This document shows, in pieces, positions 58,814 through 64,000 of a stretch of DNA of 64,000 nt. A program made the translations under genes and the position numbers. The notes under the pieces were generated by a model. It did not search any database and was not told the DNA's origin. It worked only from the letters and a program-made list of their open reading frames with translations. Each line of letters begins with the position of its first letter. Position 1 is the stretch's first letter. The DNA is taken from positions 1 through 64,000 of the IMG/VR virus record IMGVR_UViG_3300008450_000032, one strand, 5' to 3'. The DNA comes from a virus.

Positions 58814-60478
58814 ATGAGTATTTCAAATTTATTGCAAACTAACGATTTTGTACAAAGAAATCAAGCAAAAGCGTTAGCTAGCAAATGGGAAAAGACCGGT
58901 CTATTAGAAGGTCTTAAGGGCGAAACCGAAAAAGCAGGTATGGCTCAGTTGCTTGAAAACCAAGCACGTCAATTAGTAAAAGAAGCTACTTCAACTGGTA
59001 CAACAGCAGGATCTGAAGAGTGGGCAGGTGTTGCACTTCCATTGGTACGTCGTATCTTTGCTGAGTTTGCAGCAAAAGAATTCGTTTCAGTTCAGCCAAT
59101 GAACTTACCATCAGGACTTATTTTCTATCTAGATTTTAAGTATGGTACAGCTCAGCCTGGATTTGACAATGATAACTTGAACCGCACAGGTGATCCATTT
59201 GGTTCTCCAAACGCAGACGATTCAATGTTCGGTGTTACTACTACTGCTAATGATGCATCAGGAGGTCTTTACGGTGCAGGTCGTTTCGGATATTCAATCA
59301 ACGAAACAGCTTCAATTGTAACAGCAACTACTGGTTCTACTCCAACAGCTACGCAAGTTAATGGTGATTCTGCATACTCTGGATCTTCTGCATTTAAAGT
59401 GGTAACAGTTAACGTTCCTACAAATGCAGATCTTTATGCAGTACGTTCATTCACATTCTTGTCTGGATCTACAGAAATTGTACCGGTACAAGCATTCTCT
59501 ACTATCACAAGCAATTACACCGCATCATTCGTTGTAACAAACGCACAATTAACTGCAGTTAGTGCATCGATTTCAGCAGGTACATTGAGATTAAACTATA
59601 GCAAACAACCTACAGATATCACTCGTGGTGATTTTGAAGATGCAAATCCATTCAAAGGTACTGCTTATGGTACATCTGGTATTAACCAAGGTACGGATAT
59701 TGATATCCCAGAAATTAACCTTGAAATGCAATCTGAGCCAATTGTTGCTAAGACTCGTAAGTTGAAAGCAGTTTGGACTCCTGAGTTTGCTCAAGATTTA
59801 AATGCTTACCACTCAATTGATGCTGAAGCTGAATTGACTTCAATGTTGTCTGAGTATGTATCAATGGAAATCGATCTTGAAATCCTTGATATGTTGATCG
59901 CAGCAGCTCCAACAACTGAGTATTGGTCAGCTCGTAACAATACACTTTGGAATGGTACTGCATTTGAACAAGTAGCAGCTGGTGCTGTATCAGCAACTGG
60001 TTTAGGTGATGGTTTCTATAACACTCAAGGTGGATGGTTCCAAACTTTAGGTACTAAACTTCAAAAAGTATCTAATAAGATTCACCAAAAAACATTGCGT
60101 GGTGGTGCTAACTTCCTAGTATGTTCTCCTGCAGTAGCAACTGTTCTTGAGTCTATCCCAGGATTTGCCGCTGACACAGATGGTACTAAAATGGAATTTG
60201 CAGCAGGTGTACAAAAAATTGGTGCAATCAATAACCGTTACACAGTTTATAAAAACCCATACATGTTAGAAAATGTAATCTTAATGGGCTTTAGAGGTTC
60301 ACAATTCTTGGAAACAGGTGCTGTATTTAGCCCATACATTCCATTGATTATGACTCCACTTGTATACGATCCAGTTAACTTCACTCCACGTAAAGGTGTC
60401 ATGACACGTTACGCGAAGAAAGTAGTTCGTTCTGAATTCTACGGAAAAGTATACGTTCACGGATTAAACACTCTTTAA
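58814..60478 (+). CDS. gp23: Major capsid protein gp23-like
   Basis: 554 residues. The N-terminal block (LASKWEKTGLLEGLKGETEK, MAQLLENQARQLVKE) and later ALPLVRRIFAEFAAKEFVSV, FVSVQPMNLPSGLIFYLDFK and KTRKLKAVWTPEFAQDLNAY are diagnostic of the T4 gp23 family. A likely maturation cut follows LVKE at about residue 57. It forms the hexamers of the head. It follows the scaffold gene, as in T4. Confidence 0.96.
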   Translation: MSISNLLQTNDFVQRNQAKALASKWEKTGLLEGLKGETEKAGMAQLLENQARQLVKEATSTGTTAGSEEWAGVALPLVRRIFAEFAAKEFVSVQPMNLPSGLIFYLDFKYGTAQPGFDNDNLNRTGDPFGSPNADDSMFGVTTTANDASGGLYGAGRFGYSINETASIVTATTGSTPTATQVNGDSAYSGSSAFKVVTVNVPTNADLYAVRSFTFLSGSTEIVPVQAFSTITSNYTASFVVTNAQLTAVSASISAGTLRLNYSKQPTDITRGDFEDANPFKGTAYGTSGINQGTDIDIPEINLEMQSEPIVAKTRKLKAVWTPEFAQDLNAYHSIDAEAELTSMLSEYVSMEIDLEILDMLIAAAPTTEYWSARNNTLWNGTAFEQVAAGAVSATGLGDGFYNTQGGWFQTLGTKLQKVSNKIHQKTLRGGANFLVCSPAVATVLESIPGFAADTDGTKMEFAAGVQKIGAINNRYTVYKNPYMLENVILMGFRGSQFLETGAVFSPYIPLIMTPLVYDPVNFTPRKGVMTRYAKKVVRSEFYGKVYVHGLNTL

Positions 60479-60522
60479 TAGTTAATTGAATTTAATTGAC
60501 TTAACAAATTAAAGAATGAATT

Positions 60523-60553
60523 AAAGGGGATGGCTTCGGTCATCCCTTTTTTA
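60523..60553 (+). terminator. Rho-independent terminator after the capsid gene
   Basis: AAAGGGGATG pairs with CATCCC-TTTT around GCTTCGGT, followed by T's. This insulates the capsid transcript. Confidence 0.9.
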
Positions 60554-60559
60554 CTGTGC

Positions 60560-60575
60560 TATATTTATATTAAAA
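60560..60575 (+). promoter_or_regulatory. Late-type promoter motif
   Basis: TATATTTATATTAAAA, 7 bases before the ATG at 60583. Confidence 0.75.
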
Positions 60576-60582
60576 GAATAAT

Positions 60583-60858
60583 ATGGCAGTACCTAGAAGT
60601 AAATACTCAATGCAAGCGGTTATCCGATATGATGGTCGTCTAGTAGATGTATTGGATCGAATTCGGGCAATTCGTTTAGTATTAATGGTTCATATCGAAC
60701 AAGATTTAGGACCAGACAAAGAATTAATCACACTCAAGATAATGACACCATATCCAGCTCGTAAAACATTTCAAGCAGTTCGTCAAATGTGTTTAGGTAA
60801 AATAGAAACACTAAAAGATATGCAACTCAAAGAAACAACACTTACAAAATTATTTTAA
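60583..60858 (+). CDS. Small hypothetical protein between capsid and phoH
   Basis: 91 residues, basic, alpha/beta (YSMQAVIRYDGRLVDVLDRI, RAIRLVLMVHIEQDLG, KTFQAVRQMCLGKIETLKDM). No recognised family. It precedes phoH by 24 bases and is probably co-transcribed. Confidence 0.65.
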   Translation: MAVPRSKYSMQAVIRYDGRLVDVLDRIRAIRLVLMVHIEQDLGPDKELITLKIMTPYPARKTFQAVRQMCLGKIETLKDMQLKETTLTKLF

Positions 60859-60882
60859 TCACGTTACAACAAAAGGTTATCA

Positions 60883-61542
60883 ATGGCTACAACTAATAAG
60901 GAGAAAACTCCACCAAAGAACGATATTAAATTTTCAATTACATTATCAGACGAACAAAAAGAAGCAAAAGCAAAGATTATAGAAACGCCATTTAACTTTA
61001 TATTAGGTAAAGCTGGATCGGGTAAAACATTGTTAGCAGTTCAAATTGCATTGGACATGTTTTTTAAACGACAAACAAACAAAATTATCATTACTCGTCC
61101 TACTGTTTCAAATGAAGACAACGGATTCTTACCCGGGTCGCTCACAGAAAAAATGGAACCATGGTTAGTTCCAATTCGAAGCAATATGCGTAAAGTGTAT
61201 AACAAGCCAGAGCTTCTAGAAAAAATGGAAAAAGAAGAAAATATTGAATTAGTATCATTAGCACACTTTCGAGGACGTACATTTGACCATGCAGTTTGTA
61301 TTGTGGATGAGTTTCAAAACTTAACTAAAGAGCAACTTAAAATGGTGTTGTCTCGATTAGGTAAAGATAGCATCATGATACTATGTGGTGACAAATATCA
61401 GGTAGATTTAAAATTTAAAAATGATTCTGCTACACATGAAGTTCCTAAACTTCGAGACTCAAAATGGGTGAATGAAATCATTTTATTGGATAATCACCGC
61501 CATGAAGCATTAGATGATATTTTAACCAGATTAAATGATTAA
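60883..61542 (+). CDS. phoH: PhoH-like ATPase
   Basis: 219 residues. Walker A NFILGKAGSGKTLLA (about 41-55), PhoH-specific IIITRPTVSNEDNGFLPGSL, then AHFRGRTFDHAVCIVDEFQN with the Walker B, and ILCGDKYQVDL. It matches the short phage form of PhoH. Many marine phages carry it. Its role may involve RNA or phosphate metabolism and is not settled. It sits between the capsid and neck genes. Confidence 0.92.
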   Translation: MATTNKEKTPPKNDIKFSITLSDEQKEAKAKIIETPFNFILGKAGSGKTLLAVQIALDMFFKRQTNKIIITRPTVSNEDNGFLPGSLTEKMEPWLVPIRSNMRKVYNKPELLEKMEKEENIELVSLAHFRGRTFDHAVCIVDEFQNLTKEQLKMVLSRLGKDSIMILCGDKYQVDLKFKNDSATHEVPKLRDSKWVNEIILLDNHRHEALDDILTRLND

Positions 61543-61544
61543 TA

Positions 61545-61562
61545 ACATATTTATATATAAAA
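61545..61562 (+). promoter_or_regulatory. Late-type promoter motif
   Basis: ACATATTTATATATAAAA, then GGTAAAACAA and the ATG at 61573. Confidence 0.75.
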
Positions 61563-61572
61563 GGTAAAACAA

Positions 61573-62817
61573 ATGGATTACTCAGAAAATAAACCAATTT
61601 GGCCAGGTTCCTCTTCATTTACAACTGGATCTACACCATTTGGATTCTTTGATACTGATCCGATGTTCCAGAACCATGCAGATCGATTTGCAAAGTTTGC
61701 AGCACAACATGTTGGATATCCAATTATGGATGTTGAACTTTTAGATATAAATTTTTATACTGCATTTGAAGCCGCAGTACTAGAATATTCAAACCAGATT
61801 AATCAAGTTAACATTGTTAATAACCTGATTAACACGTTAGGAGTTCAAACCGGTTCTGATTATTTAACAGGCAATGGTGGATCCATGACTGGTGTTAATA
61901 TTGGGCAATCTTTAGGATACATAACTAAACTATCTAGAGCATATGGTACTGAAGCTGACTCGGGGGGTGATGTAAAATGGCGTAAAGCTGTTGTTAACAT
62001 TATTCCTGGACAACAAACATATAGTATTCGCGAAGCAGTATCTGCATCATTATCAGCAAACAGTTCTAGTTTATCCAATACTAGTTCAATTGAAATTCGC
62101 AGAGTATTGCATAATCCACCGCCGGCAATTACAAGATATTTTGATCCATTTGTTGGAACAGGTCTAGGTTCGCAACAATTATTAGATTCATTTAACTTTG
62201 GAGGATTTTCACCTTCAATTAGTTTTATGATGATGCCAATACACGCAGATTTATTAAGATTGCAGGCAATTGAATTCAATGACCAAGTACGTAAGTCACA
62301 TTACTCATTTGAAATACACGGAGATGACATTAAGTTTTGGCCTATACCATCATCTGGTACGGGATCATCTGCATCTTCTTTATTTTATAATAATGTATGG
62401 ATTGAATATTTGCTTGAAGAAGAAAAAAGCAAACAAGCTATTTTGTTTGGGAATACAGCACTTTTAACTGGGGTCGTAAGTGACGCAGCAAATATACCAT
62501 ATACGAATCATCAGTACAGGACAATTAATGATATGGGCCGTTCTTGGATATTTAAATACGGTGTTGCAACTGTGAAAGAAATGTTGGGATATGTACGAGG
62601 TAAATATTCATCGATACCAATTCCAAATTCAGAAGTAACATTAAATGGGTCGGAACTAGTAACACAGGGCCAATCAGAAAAAGAAGCTCTAGTAACACAA
62701 CTTCGTGAATTTTTAGCAGAATTAACAAAAGAAAAAATGTTGACCCGCCAAAATACCGAAGCTACCCAAATGACTGAAATACTAGGTAAAATTCCATTAA
62801 AAATATATGTTGGATAG
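61573..62817 (+). CDS. gp13: Neck protein gp13-like
   Basis: 414 residues. RFAKFAAQHVGYPIMDVELL, then DINFYTAFEAAVLEYSNQ, matches the start of gp13-type neck proteins (H-x-G-x-P-x-x-D-V-E-L). The middle has beta-rich structure, and the C-terminal third is helical (KEALVTQLREFLAELTKEKM). It completes the head and seals the portal. It is longer than T4 gp13 (about 309 residues), with the extra in the Ser/Gly-rich middle. Confidence 0.75.
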   Translation: MDYSENKPIWPGSSSFTTGSTPFGFFDTDPMFQNHADRFAKFAAQHVGYPIMDVELLDINFYTAFEAAVLEYSNQINQVNIVNNLINTLGVQTGSDYLTGNGGSMTGVNIGQSLGYITKLSRAYGTEADSGGDVKWRKAVVNIIPGQQTYSIREAVSASLSANSSSLSNTSSIEIRRVLHNPPPAITRYFDPFVGTGLGSQQLLDSFNFGGFSPSISFMMMPIHADLLRLQAIEFNDQVRKSHYSFEIHGDDIKFWPIPSSGTGSSASSLFYNNVWIEYLLEEEKSKQAILFGNTALLTGVVSDAANIPYTNHQYRTINDMGRSWIFKYGVATVKEMLGYVRGKYSSIPIPNSEVTLNGSELVTQGQSEKEALVTQLREFLAELTKEKMLTRQNTEATQMTEILGKIPLKIYVG

Positions 62818-62826
62818 GAGTAAGAT

Positions 62827-63348
62827 ATGGCACTGTTTGGAGGAATTAGAGACGCTAAATTCTTAGCTTCTGTTAACGCAGAATTATTAAATGCAATTGT
62901 CGATACAGAAATAGAATTTTTCAAATTAATTATCGAATCATCAGATTCTAACATGTATGGAGAATCTCCATCTAAATCATATTATGATTCTATATTGCTT
63001 CCGTGTTTAATAACTAAAGAATCAAAAACTGCGACTATGGATGATTATGGTCATTCATATACACGAACAGCCCAATTTGGAATATCAAGAGATATTTTAG
63101 AACGAGCTGATTTCTTCCCAGAAGTAGGCGATATTGTGTTTTGGGATAATGAATACTATGAACTAGACAATGTAGATGCAAATCAATACTTTGCTGGTAA
63201 AAATCCTGAAACATGGCCAAACGGTTCACAGCATGGATACAGTATATCTGTATTATGTGATGCACATGCAACAAGACAAACACCACATGGTATCAAAGAT
63301 CTTCGTCGAGGCGGAAACAATAATTTTGCATACAAAGGTAATAAATAA
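62827..63348 (+). CDS. Neck/head-completion protein, gp14-like position
   Basis: 173 residues. NAIVDTEIEFFKLIIESSDS, FGISRDILERADFFPEVGDI and FWDNEYYELDNVDANQYFAG form a family of small head-tail connectors in marine T4-like phages. It follows the gp13-like gene and overlaps the next by one base (TAATG). Its assignment to gp14 rests on position more than sequence. Confidence 0.65.
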   Translation: MALFGGIRDAKFLASVNAELLNAIVDTEIEFFKLIIESSDSNMYGESPSKSYYDSILLPCLITKESKTATMDDYGHSYTRTAQFGISRDILERADFFPEVGDIVFWDNEYYELDNVDANQYFAGKNPETWPNGSQHGYSISVLCDAHATRQTPHGIKDLRRGGNNNFAYKGNK

Positions 63349-64000
63349 TGCCTAGATTAAATAGAAAAAATATTGATCGTAAAACTAATAAGCCAGAGCC
63401 ATACAGAACAGAAGGCTTAACAAACGATCAACTGTTGAATCGAGCTAATCAAATAAGACGAGATGATGATGTAGTACGAACAGTGCAACGCACATTGTAT
63501 GATATTGATTATGCAATTAAGTGGTATGTTGATAATGAAATACAACCTCAGATTAATCATAACACTGAATTAATTCCAGTCCCGGTAATTTTTGCTAACG
63601 GTGAAAAATGGGACAATGTTCGTAGATTAGGTTATTTGCGAGATGAAAAAGGAATGCTTCAATCTCCATTAATCATGTTGAAACGAAACAGTGTGGTAGA
63701 ACGAGACTCATTGAGAACATTGGATGTTAATCGTATGCCAGCTGGAAATCAGATAGTATATAAAAGTAAATACAATGCTCGAAATCGGTATGAAGATGTA
63801 TTATTTCCAATACCAAATTCAGAGCCACAACCAAGTGAACAGTTTTATGTTGTGGATATTCCAAAATACGTTACTGTTGAATACGATATGATGCTTTGGT
63901 GTGATTTCACCACGCAACTCAATGATTTAATTGACCAAATACTTCCATATGGTAGATTTTTATGGGGCAATGAAGCAAACCGATTTGAAACAGCCATTGG
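63348..64000 (+). CDS. Conserved virion protein, truncated by the window end
   Basis: 217 complete codons are visible, with no stop before the window ends. The start at 63348 overlaps the upstream stop. LIPVPVIFANGEKWDNVRRL followed by GYLRDEKGMLQSPLIMLKR is a block seen in T4-like neck/tail clusters. The rest is alpha/beta with DQILPYGRFLWGNEANRFET near the cut. Structural role inferred from context. Confidence 0.7.
   Translation, partial: MPRLNRKNIDRKTNKPEPYRTEGLTNDQLLNRANQIRRDDDVVRTVQRTLYDIDYAIKWYVDNEIQPQINHNTELIPVPVIFANGEKWDNVRRLGYLRDEKGMLQSPLIMLKRNSVVERDSLRTLDVNRMPAGNQIVYKSKYNARNRYEDVLFPIPNSEPQPSEQFYVVDIPKYVTVEYDMMLWCDFTTQLNDLIDQILPYGRFLWGNEANRFETAI

Noticed and set aside
1-64000. tRNA genes and CRISPR arrays
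   Set aside because: I saw no cloverleaf with TTC-type T arm and no regularly spaced repeats. A tRNA scan would be needed to exclude tRNAs firmly.
1-64000. Integrase, insertion sequences or attachment sites
   Set aside because: No recombinase or transposase motif, and no flanking repeats, were seen in the window.

Overview
The window reads as part of the genome of a large T4-like contractile-tailed phage (Caudoviricetes) that infects a Bacteroidota host. The T4-like assignment rests on recognisable relatives of the large terminase, portal, prohead protease, scaffold, major capsid protein, neck proteins, baseplate proteins gp25, gp6 and gp5, late sigma gp55, a gp61-type primase and a gp46/gp47-type recombination nuclease. 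The Bacteroidota host is indicated by -7 boxes of TAnnTTTA form with a TTG or TTAGG element upstream, lack of ordinary Shine-Dalgarno sites, a Bacteroidota-type sigma-70, a DUF4494-like protein, an Hc1-like histone and a bS21 protein whose C-terminal half looks like the Bacteroidota version. Almost all genes run rightward. The exceptions are three reverse-strand genes between 16.1 and 19.7 kb.

Layout. (1) 1-5.75 kb is a GC-richer accessory, probably early, region. It holds many small proteins, an RpoD-like sigma factor, a cysteine-peptidase-like protein and an AAA+ ATPase. Most transcription units have their own strong bipartite promoter. (2) 5.75-6.08 kb is a non-coding array of GC-rich stem-loops where the base composition changes. 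(3) 6.1-12.6 kb holds many small to medium proteins sharing a short N-terminal tag of the form M-I-R-L-K-x-L-L-x-E. This looks like a capsid-targeting peptide ending in a prohead-protease site. One tagged protein is a three-domain cell-wall-acting protein. (4) 12.6-15.4 kb holds accessory genes, including a methyltransferase and an overlapping gene pair. (5) 15.5-19.7 kb is a duplicated unit of secreted CAP-domain proteins (+) facing tagged proteins (-). (6) 19.8-23 kb holds a UVDE endonuclease, an HD phosphohydrolase and the gp55-like late sigma. (7) 23-37.4 kb holds the baseplate and tail genes. (8) 37.4-42.7 kb holds a tagged kinase-like protein, a T7 endonuclease I-like resolvase, a primase, and an Mre11-Rad50 (gp47-gp46) protein fused in one chain. 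(9) 42.8-48.5 kb holds a tail protein and a nucleotidylyltransferase plus ligase-like fusion. (10) 48.5-64 kb holds the packaging and head genes (terminase, portal, protease, scaffold, capsid, neck), with bS21 embedded among them.

How it fits together. Three promoter types are visible. Two have -33 elements at a fixed distance from a TAnnTTTA or TATATTATA box (TTG 23 nt or TTAGG 24 nt upstream, counted start to start). A third, late-like motif (A/G)(C/A/T)ATATTTATATNAAA has no visible -33 element and precedes mostly virion genes on both strands. The two sigma factors in the window are candidates for reading some of these. The tag and LxE sites link at least eleven otherwise unrelated proteins to the prohead protease at 55.8 kb, suggesting a set of proteins packaged in the head and delivered with the DNA. 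All function calls are by reading motifs. No database search was run.
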